Assembly: GCA_965229685.1 (NCBI GenBank)
Contig: OZ245920.1
Location: 1,178,001-1,242,000 of the forward strand
Direction: 5' to 3'
Length of the DNA: 64,000 nucleotides
DNA from: Pacificispira sp033344895
GTDB taxonomy: Bacteria; Pseudomonadota; Alphaproteobacteria; UBA8366; Aestuariispiraceae
The notes under the pieces are model-generated. The model searched no databases. It had not been told where the DNA came from and was given only the letters and a program-made list of their open reading frames with translations. Position numbers and translations under genes: made by a program. Positions 50,882 through 59,212 of the stretch are shown here, one piece after another; position 1 is the stretch's first letter, and every line of letters starts with the position of its first letter.

Positions 50882-53347
50882 ATGGCGGTGTTTCCGGATC
50901 GGGCGGATGTCGTGATCGTCGGCGGCGGGATCGCGGGGTGTTCCATTGCCTATCATCTGACCAAGATCGGCATCACCGATGTCGTGCTGTGCGAACGCAA
51001 ACAGTTGACCAGCGGGACGACATGGCACGCCGCAGGGCTGATCGGACAGTTGCGCCCGAACCGCAACATGACTGAATTGGCAAAGTACACGGCGGACCTG
51101 CTGTTCGATCTGGAGAAGGAAACGGGGCAGTCGACCGGATTCAAACAGAACGGGTCGCTTCATACGGCGCTGAGCGAGGCACGATTCGAAGAAGTTAAGC
51201 GCGCGGCCTCCATGGCGAAAAGTTTCGGACTGGCGGTCGAACTGCTGACCCCGGATGACCTGAAGTCGATCTATCCGCTGCTGAACACCGACGGCATGGT
51301 CGGTGGCGCCTTCCTGCCGGGCGACGGGCAGGCCAATCCGATCGATACGACCCAGGCCTTCGCAAAGGGCGCACGCATGGGCGGAGCGCGGATTTTCGAG
51401 CATACCAAGGTCACCCGAATTCTGGTCGAGGGGGGACGTGCGGTAGGCGTAATCACGGATAAGGGTGAGATCCGCGCCAAGACGGTGGTAATCGCCGGCG
51501 GCATGTGGTCCCGGGACCTCGGCGCTTCCATCGGCGTGAACCTGCCGCTGCATGCCGCGGAACACTTCTATATCGTGACCGAACCGCTCGACGGCCTGCC
51601 GGGCAATCTTCCGGTGCTGCGGGTGATGGACGAATACGCCTACTACAAGGAAGACGCCGGCAAGATCCTGCTGGGGGCGTTCGAGCCGGGGGCCAAGCCC
51701 TGGGGAATGAACGGCATCCCGGAGGATTTCGAGTTCGAGACCCTACCGGAAGACATCGATCATTTCACCCCGGTGCTGGAATTCGCGATGGAGCGGCTGC
51801 CGATTCTGCAGGAAGCGGGCATCGCGCTGTTCTTCAACGGGCCGGAGAGCTTCACGCCGGATGATCGCTATCTGCTGGGCGAAACTCCTGAAGTCCGGGA
51901 CCTGTTCGTGGCCTGCGGCTTCAACTCGATCGGCATTCAGTCTTCGGGTGGGGTCGGCAAGGTGCTGGCAGACTGGATTCGCGACCGTCATCCACCGATG
52001 GATCTGGCCGATGTCGATGTCCGCCGCATGGCCAGCTTCCAGAACAACAAGCGATACCTGCACGACCGTACGACCGAAACGCTGGGGCTCCTCTATGCCA
52101 TGCACTGGCCGAACCATCAGGTGGAGACGGCGCGCGGCGTCCGGCGAACCCCGGTGCACGACCGATTGGACAAGTCCGGTGCGGTCTGGGGCGAAACGGC
52201 GGGATGGGAGCGACCGATGTGGTTCGCGCCAGAGGGCGTCGAGCGGCGCTTCGATTATTCGTTCCATCGGCCCGGCTGGTTTGATCATGTCGGTGCCGAA
52301 TGCCGCGCGACGCGCGATGCCGTGGCGCTCTACGATCAGACCAGTTTCGCGAAGTTCCGGGTCGAAGGGCGGGATGCCTGTGCGGTCCTGAACCGGATCT
52401 GCGCGAACCAGGTCGATGTGCTGGTCGGCAAGATGGTCTACACCCAATGGCTGAACGAGCGCGGCGGCATCGAAGCCGATCTGACCGTGACGCGGCTGTC
52501 GGAAACCGCCTATCTGGTTGTGACCGCGGGGGCCGCCCAGGTCCGGGACTTCGCCTGGCTGACGCGCCATATTCCGGAAGACGCACACTGTATCGCGACG
52601 GACATCACCAGCGGGCTGCCGATGTTCGGGGTGATGGGCCCGGACAGCCGGAAGCTGCTGGAACAGGTGACCGGCGCGGACCTGTCCAACGAAGCCTTCC
52701 CCTTCGGCACGATGCAGGAACTGGAACTGGGATACGCCAAGGTTCGTGCGGGACGGATCACCTATGTCGGCGAACTTGGCTGGGAAATCTATGTGCCCGC
52801 CGAATTCGCCACCCATGTCTACGACCGGATCGTTGAGGCGGGGGAAGCGTTCGGCCTGAAGCATGCCGGATACTTCGCCTTAAATGTCTGCCGGACGGAG
52901 AAGGGGTTCCGTCACTGGGGGCACGATATCGGCGACGAGGACACGCCGGTTGAGGCCGGGCTGGGCTTCGCGGTTGCCTGGGACAAGCCGGATTTCATCG
53001 GACGCGATGCGGTATTGCGCCAGAAGGAAGCGGGTATCCCGGCGAAACGAATGGTTCAGGTCTGCCTGGATCAGGACGATGCCGACGCGCCGATGATGTT
53101 CCACGAAGAGCCGATATATCGGAACGGTGTTTTGGTCGGCGCTACGACCTCCGGCGCCTGGGGGCATCGCATCGGCAAGTCGATCGGTATGGGCTACATC
53201 ACCTGTCCGGAATCCGACGGCGGCAAGGCGACGAAGGATTGGATCGAACAGGGATCGTACGAGATTGAGATCGCCTGGAAGCGCTACAAGGCCACGGCCC
53301 AGTTGAGGCCGCTATACGATCCGTCTTCGGAGAAGACGAAATCCTAG
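50882..53347 (+). CDS. FAD-dependent dehydrogenase with GcvT domain (dimethylglycine/sarcosine dehydrogenase family)
   Basis: An 821-residue two-part enzyme. The N-terminal half (1-400) is a D-amino-acid-oxidase-type flavoprotein: VVIVGGGIAGCSIAYHL (FAD loop 14-19) and SGTTWHAAGL, whose His49 corresponds to the residue carrying covalent FAD in dimethylglycine dehydrogenase. The C-terminal half (about 430-815) is a GcvT-like tetrahydrofolate domain (DQTSFAKFRVEGRDACAVLNRI, GMGYITCPES). Such enzymes demethylate methylated glycines and pass the C1 unit to folate, as in glycine betaine catabolism. Exact substrate is not readable. It is monocistronic, with a divergent cytochrome operon upstream. 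Confidence 0.94.
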   Translation: MAVFPDRADVVIVGGGIAGCSIAYHLTKIGITDVVLCERKQLTSGTTWHAAGLIGQLRPNRNMTELAKYTADLLFDLEKETGQSTGFKQNGSLHTALSEARFEEVKRAASMAKSFGLAVELLTPDDLKSIYPLLNTDGMVGGAFLPGDGQANPIDTTQAFAKGARMGGARIFEHTKVTRILVEGGRAVGVITDKGEIRAKTVVIAGGMWSRDLGASIGVNLPLHAAEHFYIVTEPLDGLPGNLPVLRVMDEYAYYKEDAGKILLGAFEPGAKPWGMNGIPEDFEFETLPEDIDHFTPVLEFAMERLPILQEAGIALFFNGPESFTPDDRYLLGETPEVRDLFVACGFNSIGIQSSGGVGKVLADWIRDRHPPMDLADVDVRRMASFQNNKRYLHDRTTETLGLLYAMHWPNHQVETARGVRRTPVHDRLDKSGAVWGETAGWERPMWFAPEGVERRFDYSFHRPGWFDHVGAECRATRDAVALYDQTSFAKFRVEGRDACAVLNRICANQVDVLVGKMVYTQWLNERGGIEADLTVTRLSETAYLVVTAGAAQVRDFAWLTRHIPEDAHCIATDITSGLPMFGVMGPDSRKLLEQVTGADLSNEAFPFGTMQELELGYAKVRAGRITYVGELGWEIYVPAEFATHVYDRIVEAGEAFGLKHAGYFALNVCRTEKGFRHWGHDIGDEDTPVEAGLGFAVAWDKPDFIGRDAVLRQKEAGIPAKRMVQVCLDQDDADAPMMFHEEPIYRNGVLVGATTSGAWGHRIGKSIGMGYITCPESDGGKATKDWIEQGSYEIEIAWKRYKATAQLRPLYDPSSEKTKS

Positions 53348-53423
53348 CGGCCCCCTGGTGTTTCCCGTCGAGCCCGGCAGAGCTTCCTTTCTGAGATAAC
53401 TGTTCCGGAACCGGTCGCTGTTG

Positions 53424-53429
53424 TATAAT
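53424..53429 (+). promoter_or_regulatory. Consensus -10 box upstream of the small membrane protein
   Basis: A perfect TATAAT, rare in this GC-rich sequence. The -35 position is poor (TGTTCC at 53401). Transcription starting about 53436 would place the hairpin at 53440-53463 at the extreme 5' end of the mRNA. Confidence 0.5.
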
Positions 53430-53439
53430 AGCGCCCGTG

Positions 53440-53463
53440 ACCGCCCTCATTCCGAGTGGCGGT
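53440..53463 (+). terminator. Terminator-like hairpin in the leader of the small membrane protein
   Basis: Stem ACCGCC/GGCGGT extended by CTC/GAG with one bulged base, followed by TTTCTTT. It may terminate the GcvT-family transcript or act as a leader attenuator for the next gene, since a TATAAT box lies just before it. Confidence 0.6.
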
Positions 53464-53508
53464 TTTCTTTGTCGGAGCCCCGGCCCCGGGGCGCAAGGGG
53501 AAATGGAA

Positions 53509-53886
53509 ATGAGCAGTACGCTTGCGTCGATGTATTTTCGTAGTTCTGTACTCTATGCACTGTTGGGAATGGCCATGGGCATCCATATGGCCGCGTCGCA
53601 TGATCACAGCCAGATGCCGACACACGCCCATCTGATGCTGTTCGGCTGGGTCGGCATGACGATCTATGCCGTCTTTTACCGGCTCTATCCGGATGCGGGC
53701 AGCGGCATTCTGGTGAAGATTCATGCCGTCCTGGCCCATGGCGCGCTGATCGGTCTGGTGGCGGGCCTGTTTCTGATCTACGGCGGGCAGATCGCCACGG
53801 GTGAGCCGATTGCCTCGATCTCGTCGATCCTGTTGCTCCTGAACATGGTTCTGTTCGGCGTGATCGTCTGGAAGGCAACGCGCTGA
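53509..53886 (+). CDS. Small four-helix membrane protein resembling a haem-copper oxidase fragment
   Basis: A 125-residue protein with four membrane helices. The sequence MAASHDHSQMPTHAHLMLFGWVGMTIYAVFYRLYP resembles the His-bearing helix II region of cbb3/NorB-type subunit I proteins, and further His residues occur in VKIHAVLAHGALIGL. Proteins of this size are too short to be oxidases; they may bind haem or metal. I prefer ATG 53509 (AAGGGG eight bases before) over ATG 53503. It lies 133 bp upstream of the EncFtn ferritin gene on the same strand. Family function is unknown. Confidence 0.82.
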   Translation: MSSTLASMYFRSSVLYALLGMAMGIHMAASHDHSQMPTHAHLMLFGWVGMTIYAVFYRLYPDAGSGILVKIHAVLAHGALIGLVAGLFLIYGGQIATGEPIASISSILLLLNMVLFGVIVWKATR

Positions 53887-53906
53887 GTTCTGCCGCGTTA
53901 CTGAAT

Positions 53907-53942
53907 TGTCGGCGGGGTGGTGCGTGCACTGTCCCGCCGGCA
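53907..53942 (+). terminator. Hairpin after the small membrane protein gene
   Basis: A 10-base stem (TGTCGGCGGG/CCCGCCGGCA, one mismatch) with a 16-base loop, 21 bp after the stop codon, followed by GTTGTCTTG. It probably separates this transcript from the ferritin gene. Confidence 0.55.
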
Positions 53943-54019
53943 GTTGTCTTGAGTACGATCCGAACACAGTATTCAATTGGGTGGCAGTAAATCAGCCAAG
54001 CCAGAAGGAGAAATCAGCC

Positions 54020-54313
54020 ATGGCCGGAGCCAGCGCCTCACTTCACGCCCCGCGCGAGCGTCTTTCCAAGGAAACACTCAATCTTCACCATGCCATCGTG
54101 TCGGTCATGGAAGAACTGGAAGCCGTCGATTGGTACCGCCAGCGTGCCGATGATTGCGAAGATCCCGAACTGAAGGAAATTCTGCTCCACAACATGCGTG
54201 AGGAAATGGAGCATGCGGCCATGGTGCTGGAATGGATGCGTCGGAACAGCAAGGATTTCGATGGATACCTTCGAGAGTTCCTGTTCAAGGACGGGGAAAT
54301 CGCCGATCACTGA
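54020..54313 (+). CDS. EncFtn-type encapsulated-ferritin homologue, lacking targeting tail
   Basis: A 97-residue two-helix protein closely resembling the encapsulin-associated ferritin EncFtn of Rhodospirillum rubrum (LSKETLNLHHAIVSVMEELEAVDWYRQR). The ferroxidase ligands Glu32, Glu62 and His65 fall at the same numbers as reported for that protein, and the outer-site Glu31 and Glu34 are present, so annular decamer formation and iron oxidation are likely. The protein ends at FLFKDGEIADH without the C-terminal extension that targets EncFtn into encapsulin shells, and no encapsulin gene is adjacent. AGAAGGAG sets the start at 54020. Confidence 0.93.
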   Translation: MAGASASLHAPRERLSKETLNLHHAIVSVMEELEAVDWYRQRADDCEDPELKEILLHNMREEMEHAAMVLEWMRRNSKDFDGYLREFLFKDGEIADH

Positions 54314-54321
54314 AATCCTCG

Positions 54322-54349
54322 GCGTGGCGCTGGTTGTCCGGTGCCACGC
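54322..54349. terminator. Hairpin between the EncFtn gene and the convergent binding-protein gene
   Basis: Stem GCGTGGCGC/GTGCCACGC (one wobble) with a 10-base loop, 8 bp after the ferritin stop. It can serve both convergent transcripts; only a short T stretch follows on the plus side. Confidence 0.5.
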
Positions 54350-54392
54350 GTCGATTTCCCTTCAATCATACGGTTGAAACGGGAACCCGATG

Positions 54393-55157
54393 TCAGCTGC
54401 CGCCGGGCGCATTATTGCTGACAACGTCAATGTGGCGCTCGTAGATCCTCTGCAAGCGCCCGTCAGATGACATGCGCCTGAGAGACCGTTCGATTGTTTC
54501 GGCCAGGTCAGCCTGTTGTCGTGAGAATGCCAGGTAGTTCGGTTGCGTCGCAATCGGCGGTTCCAGGACGCTTATCTCCAGGCCTTCCTCACGCACCACG
54601 CGCTTCACCCAAATCCTGTCTACCACGGCAAAATGCCGTGCCCTTGATTGAATGATCCGCAGGGGCTGCAGGGTGTCTTCCTGTGCAGGAATTCCGATCG
54701 CGTTCGGCCTGCTCATCAGGTTGGCCAGGCTCTCCGGATAGGAATAACTGGTGTAGTAGACGAGCGTATAGCCGTCGAACTGGTCAAGGGACTTGAACCG
54801 CTGTATCGGGTCGTCCTTGTGCACGACTGCGGCAATCTCCCAGTACGCGAGGGGGATACCGACATAGACGAAGCCGGTTTCGCCAGGAGAAAGCGTCAGT
54901 ACTGCATCAATCTTTCCCAGACGTACCTGCTGCATGCAGCGTCCGTAGGGCAGCACCAGGTAGCTGGCCTCGTGCCCGGCTTCACCGAGTGCCACATCCA
55001 ACGCATCAACGGCTGCCCCGACCGCAACACCATCATCGTTCAATGTGTAGTAGGGAGGCCAGCTTTCCATACAGACTGAAACCTCGGATGCCCGGATTTC
55101 GGGTGCAAAGGTGCCAACCAGTAAAAGCGTCAGGGCGGTTAGGATCGGTGCGCGCAT
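54393..55157 (-). CDS. Extracellular solute-binding protein (family 3, polar amino acid-like)
   Basis: A 254-residue periplasmic protein with signal peptide (MRAPILTALTLLLVGTFAPEIRA). The start SEVSVCMESWPPYYTLNDDGVAVGAAVDALDVALGEAGHEASYLVLPYGRCMQQVRLGKIDAVLTLS is the pattern of family 3 binding proteins, in the divergent group often found without transporter genes. Two Cys residues (CMESWPPY and GRCMQQV) may form a disulfide. I take ATG 55157, where the signal peptide begins; an upstream ATG would add an implausible 28 residues. No permease is nearby, so it may be a receptor for a sensor elsewhere. Confidence 0.85.
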   Translation of the reverse strand: MRAPILTALTLLLVGTFAPEIRASEVSVCMESWPPYYTLNDDGVAVGAAVDALDVALGEAGHEASYLVLPYGRCMQQVRLGKIDAVLTLSPGETGFVYVGIPLAYWEIAAVVHKDDPIQRFKSLDQFDGYTLVYYTSYSYPESLANLMSRPNAIGIPAQEDTLQPLRIIQSRARHFAVVDRIWVKRVVREEGLEISVLEPPIATQPNYLAFSRQQADLAETIERSLRRMSSDGRLQRIYERHIDVVSNNAPGGS

Positions 55158-55352
55158 GGATGCTCCCGACGCTGTTTGAGACCGCAGCCTCGCTGCCGCC
55201 AATCCGAGCTTCATTCGCCAAGGCGTGACGTAGCGGCACATTCCTCATACAGGATGGAAGTATGCCCTGAAGTCTAGCACGGCAATACCTTGGAGGATTA
55301 GGACGATCTGGCTCGTTCGACCGGACTGACCGCAAAGGGGCGAGTCGGAAGG

Positions 55353-55847
55353 CTAGACGGGCAGCGTCAAATCCCGTTCATAGAAGACGAGATCCACCGG
55401 CGCGTCATCGTAATAGGGCGCGCGCTTCTCGAAACCCAGTTGCCGGTAGATGGCCTGGGCTTCCCGCATCTTGTCGACGACGGTGTCCAGCCTCAGGGCA
55501 CTGTAGCCCTGTGCGCGGGCATAGTGGATCACCGTCGTCGTAAGCCGGTTTCCCAGGCGGTGGCCCCGAAATCCGGGGCGCACATAGAGACGTTTCATCT
55601 CAGCAGCTGCATCCTGATGCGGCCGCATGGCAACGCATCCGGCCAGGGCACCGTCGACCCGCGCGAGCCAGAGGTTTCCTTCCGGACGAGTATACATTCC
55701 GGGCAAGTTCTGCAGTTCGCCGTCGAACCCCTGAAAGCACAGGGAGAAACCGAGGCTTTCCGCATATTCTACGAACAGGGTTTTTACGAAGGCAATGTCG
55801 TCGCCGTCTTCGGCAGCTTCCGTGATCTCGACGGCAGGCTCAGACAT
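55353..55847 (-). CDS. GNAT-family N-acetyltransferase
   Basis: A 164-residue acetyltransferase. The acetyl-CoA site is visible in EMKRLYVRPGFRGHRLGNRLTTTVIHYARAQGY (motif A, R-G-H-R-L-G), followed by the beta6-alpha4 region LDTVVDKMREAQAIYRQLGFEKRAPYYD. The N-terminal AFVKTLFVEYAESLGFSLCFQGFDGELQNLPGMY is found in GNAT proteins near transport and catabolic genes. Its start overlaps the end of the PhzF gene by 8 bases, making it the last gene of the four-gene minus-strand operon beginning at 59031. Acceptor unknown. Confidence 0.92.
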   Translation of the reverse strand: MSEPAVEITEAAEDGDDIAFVKTLFVEYAESLGFSLCFQGFDGELQNLPGMYTRPEGNLWLARVDGALAGCVAMRPHQDAAAEMKRLYVRPGFRGHRLGNRLTTTVIHYARAQGYSALRLDTVVDKMREAQAIYRQLGFEKRAPYYDDAPVDLVFYERDLTLPV

Positions 55848-56640
55848 GAATTGTGCCGTCCATGTAGAATCGCGCCGCGCCGGCCATCAGAACGCGGTCG
55901 TCCGCGAGGTCGCAATAGAGATCGCCGCTGCGGGCCGATACCTGGCGGCAGTGAAGACTGGTGCGTCCCAGCCGTTCCGCCCAGTAGGGGACGATGGTGC
56001 AATGGGCCGATCCGGTTACCGGGTCCTCGTCGATTCCTGCATGGGGCGCGAAATAGCGGGAGGCGGCATCCACCGCGTCGCCGGGCGCTGTGACGATCAG
56101 GCCATCGCCTTCAAGCCGACTGATGAAGGCAAAATCCGGGCGGACGGCACGCACTTCCGCTTCGCTGGCCAGAACGGCCATGCTCTTCTTCGCACGCAGG
56201 AAGCCAACCGGTTCGATCCCGCCGAGGGCGTCGGCCAGTCCGTCGGGAACACGGGTCGGTGTCGCCGCGCGCACCGGAAAGTCCAACTGGAAACGGTCGC
56301 CCTGTGACCGGACCCGCAGAATACCCGATTTGGACTGGAACCGGACCAGTTCGGCTGCAAAAGACAGCTTCTCAAAAAGCACTGCCGCGGTTGCCAGTGT
56401 CGCGTGACCGCACAAATCGACCTCTACCGCCGGCGTGAACCAGCGGAGATGGAAATCCGTATCCTCCGAATCCGGCGTCGGGATGAAGAACGCGGTTTCC
56501 GCCAGATTGTTTTCCATTGCGATCTTCTGCAGGACATCGTCCGGCAACCACGCATCCAGGGGAACGACGGCGGCCGGATTGCCGGAGAAGGGCTCTTCGG
56601 CGAAGGCGTCGATCTGAAAGATCGGAAGGCTGATCGTCAT
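55840..56640 (-). CDS. PhzF-family isomerase-like protein
   Basis: A 266-residue protein of the PhzF/diaminopimelate-epimerase fold. PIFQIDAFAEEPFSGNPAAVVPLDAWLPDDVLQKIAMENNLAETAFFI contains the catalytic Glu of the family (NNLAETAFF), followed by LRWFTPAVEVDLCGHATLATAAVLFE and DEDPVTGSAHCTIVPYWAERLG. PhzF itself isomerises a phenazine precursor; most relatives have unknown substrates. The start overlaps the decarboxylase stop by four bases and its stop overlaps the GNAT start, so translation is coupled through the operon. Confidence 0.93.
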   Translation of the reverse strand: MTISLPIFQIDAFAEEPFSGNPAAVVPLDAWLPDDVLQKIAMENNLAETAFFIPTPDSEDTDFHLRWFTPAVEVDLCGHATLATAAVLFEKLSFAAELVRFQSKSGILRVRSQGDRFQLDFPVRAATPTRVPDGLADALGGIEPVGFLRAKKSMAVLASEAEVRAVRPDFAFISRLEGDGLIVTAPGDAVDAASRYFAPHAGIDEDPVTGSAHCTIVPYWAERLGRTSLHCRQVSARSGDLYCDLADDRVLMAGAARFYMDGTIHV

Positions 56641-58070
56641 GCGGCGAGTATTCCTTTTCGGGTCACGGCATCATGCGCAGTCTGCAACGCCGCGATGGTT
56701 TGGTCGAGGTCCGCGTCGCTGGTCATCCAGTTGGAGAAAGCCGCCCGGATGCCCGTCTTGCCGCCATAGGCGCCAGGGGTCATGAAGGCCGCGCCGTCCA
56801 GATTCAGGCGTGTCAGCAGTGCCTTGTTCCAGCCATCCGCATCGTCGACGCCCTCCGGCGGGAGACCCCGGAAACAGACAACGTTCAGCGTTGCCGGTGC
56901 CAGCAGTTCAAAGGCCGGGCTTTCCTTGATGAAGGCGGCGAGGGCGGTGGCCTGGGCTACATTCCGGCGAACGATTTCCCGCACGCCGTCCGCGCCATAG
57001 GCGCAAAGCGTCATCCAGACCGGCAGGGCACGAAAGCGCTGGGAGCCTTCCAGCACCCGGTTGATGTAATGCGGCAGGCCGTCGCCTTCGACATCGAGAT
57101 AGGCCGGCAGTCCGCCGGCGGCGCGTTCAATGAGATCGACCCGGCGGGTGAAATAGAAGCCGCTGTCATAGGGGACATTCAGCCATTTGTGGCCGTCGAC
57201 AGTGATCGAATCCGCAAGCTCCACACCCGATGTGCGGTCCGCCAGTTCCGGGACGGTCCGGGCGAATAGGCCGAATGCGCCATCGACATGCAGCCACGCG
57301 CCGTGCCGCCGACAGATCGAGCCGATCGAAACCAGGTCGTCGAATGCTGTGGTGGTTACCGTGCCGGCGCTGGCACAGACGATCTTCTGTTCGCCGGACG
57401 GTGCGGCGGCGAGGGCCTCCTCCAGCGCATTCGGATCCATGGCTTCTGTATCGCCGATACGCGTGACAGGCCGGATGGCGTCCTGGCCGATCCCGCTGAA
57501 GCGCGCGACCTTTATGAAGCTGGCGTGGGGACAGGCGCTATAGATCGCGATCGGCGGCCCGCCCGCCAGACCTTTCTGTGCGATGTCATAGCCGGCCTGC
57601 TCGCCGGCCCATTCCCGGGCAGCTAGCAGGCAGGCGAAATTGGCTCCGGTGGCCCCGGTGGTGAAGGCCCCGTCGTAAGAATCCGCAGGCAGGTTGAACA
57701 ACTGCTTCAACCAGTTCAGCGTCTGGACGGTGATGGCGACGGCCACGGAATCGCCGGGGGAGGCGACATTCTGGTCGACCGCGGCGGCAAGCCAGTCGCC
57801 GGCAATGGAAGCCGGGGTCGCACCGCCGGTCACGAACCCGAAATAACGCGGTCCGATGCTGCCGGACAGGTCGCGGCCATGACGATCCACGAATTCCTGC
57901 AAGGCGGCCCGGCCGCCGATACCACGGCCCGGCAGGTCCGTGACCGCGCCGCCGTCACGGTTTCGCGCTGCGACCGGTCGCTGCTGGAGGTCTTCATGGA
58001 ATGCAGTGGTCGCACTCAGAACGTCCCGCAGCAGGTCGCCCAGGTTCAGTTGGTCATCATGCATCGACAT
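56637..58070 (-). CDS. Pyridoxal-phosphate group II amino acid decarboxylase family protein
   Basis: A 477-residue PLP enzyme of the aromatic-L-amino-acid/glutamate decarboxylase group. Lys295 in SITVDGHKWLNVPYD is the Schiff-base residue, His182 (CPHASFIKVARFSGIG) stacks on the cofactor and Asp263 in LHVDGAFG binds the pyridine nitrogen. FTTGATGANFACLLAAREW is the phosphate-binding glycine-rich segment. Close relatives act as decarboxylases or decarboxylating aldehyde synthases; the substrate here is open. It follows the dehydratase-like gene with a 14-bp overlap and is followed by PhzF with a 4-bp overlap. Confidence 0.92.
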   Translation of the reverse strand: MSMHDDQLNLGDLLRDVLSATTAFHEDLQQRPVAARNRDGGAVTDLPGRGIGGRAALQEFVDRHGRDLSGSIGPRYFGFVTGGATPASIAGDWLAAAVDQNVASPGDSVAVAITVQTLNWLKQLFNLPADSYDGAFTTGATGANFACLLAAREWAGEQAGYDIAQKGLAGGPPIAIYSACPHASFIKVARFSGIGQDAIRPVTRIGDTEAMDPNALEEALAAAPSGEQKIVCASAGTVTTTAFDDLVSIGSICRRHGAWLHVDGAFGLFARTVPELADRTSGVELADSITVDGHKWLNVPYDSGFYFTRRVDLIERAAGGLPAYLDVEGDGLPHYINRVLEGSQRFRALPVWMTLCAYGADGVREIVRRNVAQATALAAFIKESPAFELLAPATLNVVCFRGLPPEGVDDADGWNKALLTRLNLDGAAFMTPGAYGGKTGIRAAFSNWMTSDADLDQTIAALQTAHDAVTRKGILAA

Positions 58071-59031
58071 CGTCGGACTCCGTCAGTACCTGGGCATAAA
58101 GACCGCGGTCGATATTGCCCCCGGTCAGGATCACGCCCGCCTTGCGGCCGGACATTTTTTCACGTTCCCGCCACAGGCCGGCCAACGGAACCGCACCGGC
58201 CCCTTCGGCGATGTTATGCGTGTCCCGATAGTACCAGCGCATGGCGGCGCGGATCTCGGGATCGGTAACCCTGAGGATGCGTGCGGCGCCTTTCAATATT
58301 ATGTCCAAGGCGGCCGGCACCGGAACCCGGCAGGCGACGCCGTCGGCCATGGTGTCCGCCGTGTTGGTCGAGACCGGCTCCCCAGCCTCGAAACTCAGGG
58401 CATAGGCAGGCGCAGTGTCGGCGACGACGCCAACGACTTCCGTTTTCAGACCCAGTGCATCGCGCGCGGAAATGACGCCGCAGATGCCGGATCCGAGGCC
58501 GATCGGCACATAGATGGTTTCCAGGTCCGGCCGGGACAGCATTAGTTCCATCGCATAGGTTCCGACGCCACGCGCCAGCAATTCGTGAAAGCTGGGCAGC
58601 ATGTCCAGGCCCTCACTTTCCGCCAGAGATGCGGCATGTTCGGCGGCGGCCTGAAAATCGTGTCCGTGGACGATCAGTTTGCCGCCCTGTGCTTCCATGG
58701 CCGCGTTCTTTTCCGCGCTGTTGCCCTCCGGGACGACGATGGTGCAGTCCATCCCGTAGCGCCGGCTGGCCGTCGCGATCGATTGTCCGTGATTGCCGCG
58801 GGTGGCGGTGATCATGCCCCGCGTTGACTTGTTCCGGGCCCGATCCGCCATGAAAACGAGACCGCCGCGCAGCTTGAAGGCCCCGACGGGGGTATGGTTC
58901 TCATGTTTCACCCAGACCTCGCAGCCAAGGCGGGCATTGAGCAGCGGCCAGCTGTATTGCGGCGTTCCGGGAAAGACCGCGTGCACGGTCTCCATGGCTG
59001 CCTCGAGATGGGATCGTGTGATTACGGTCAT
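58057..59031 (-). CDS. Threonine/serine dehydratase-like PLP enzyme
   Basis: A 324-residue fold-type II PLP enzyme. Lys53 in VGAFKLRGG is the PLP lysine; ATRGNHGQSIATASRRYGMDCTIVVPEGNSAEKNAAMEAQGGKLIVHG and the phosphate loop IGLGSGICG complete the catalytic core. It lacks the C-terminal ACT-like regulatory domain of biosynthetic IlvA, so it is a catabolic-type threonine/serine dehydratase or a hydroxy-amino-acid lyase or racemase such as those acting on 3-hydroxyaspartate. I take ATG 59031. It heads the operon dehydratase-decarboxylase-PhzF-GNAT. Confidence 0.92.
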   Translation of the reverse strand: MTVITRSHLEAAMETVHAVFPGTPQYSWPLLNARLGCEVWVKHENHTPVGAFKLRGGLVFMADRARNKSTRGMITATRGNHGQSIATASRRYGMDCTIVVPEGNSAEKNAAMEAQGGKLIVHGHDFQAAAEHAASLAESEGLDMLPSFHELLARGVGTYAMELMLSRPDLETIYVPIGLGSGICGVISARDALGLKTEVVGVVADTAPAYALSFEAGEPVSTNTADTMADGVACRVPVPAALDIILKGAARILRVTDPEIRAAMRWYYRDTHNIAEGAGAVPLAGLWREREKMSGRKAGVILTGGNIDRGLYAQVLTESDDVDA

Positions 59032-59188
59032 GTTGGGGCCCCCTTGAACGGTGCTGGATGCGCGGCGGTCGCGTACCACAATAACGGAAATCGGGCGGCC
59101 CGCCGTCCGCGCTATAAGACGGGCCACCCGATACCGTTTCCGGCTGTTCAATCCCTGGCCTGAGCAATGTCTTGCCGGGATCGGGGAC

Positions 59189-59212
59189 GAAGCGGCCCTT
59201 TCGGGCCCCTTC
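59189..59212 (-). terminator. Hairpin directly after the DUF1127 gene
   Basis: A 10-bp stem with one mismatch (GAAGCGGCCC/GGGCCCCTTC) and a TTTC loop, abutting the DUF1127 stop codon. It probably ends that short transcript before the dehydratase operon. Confidence 0.6.
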
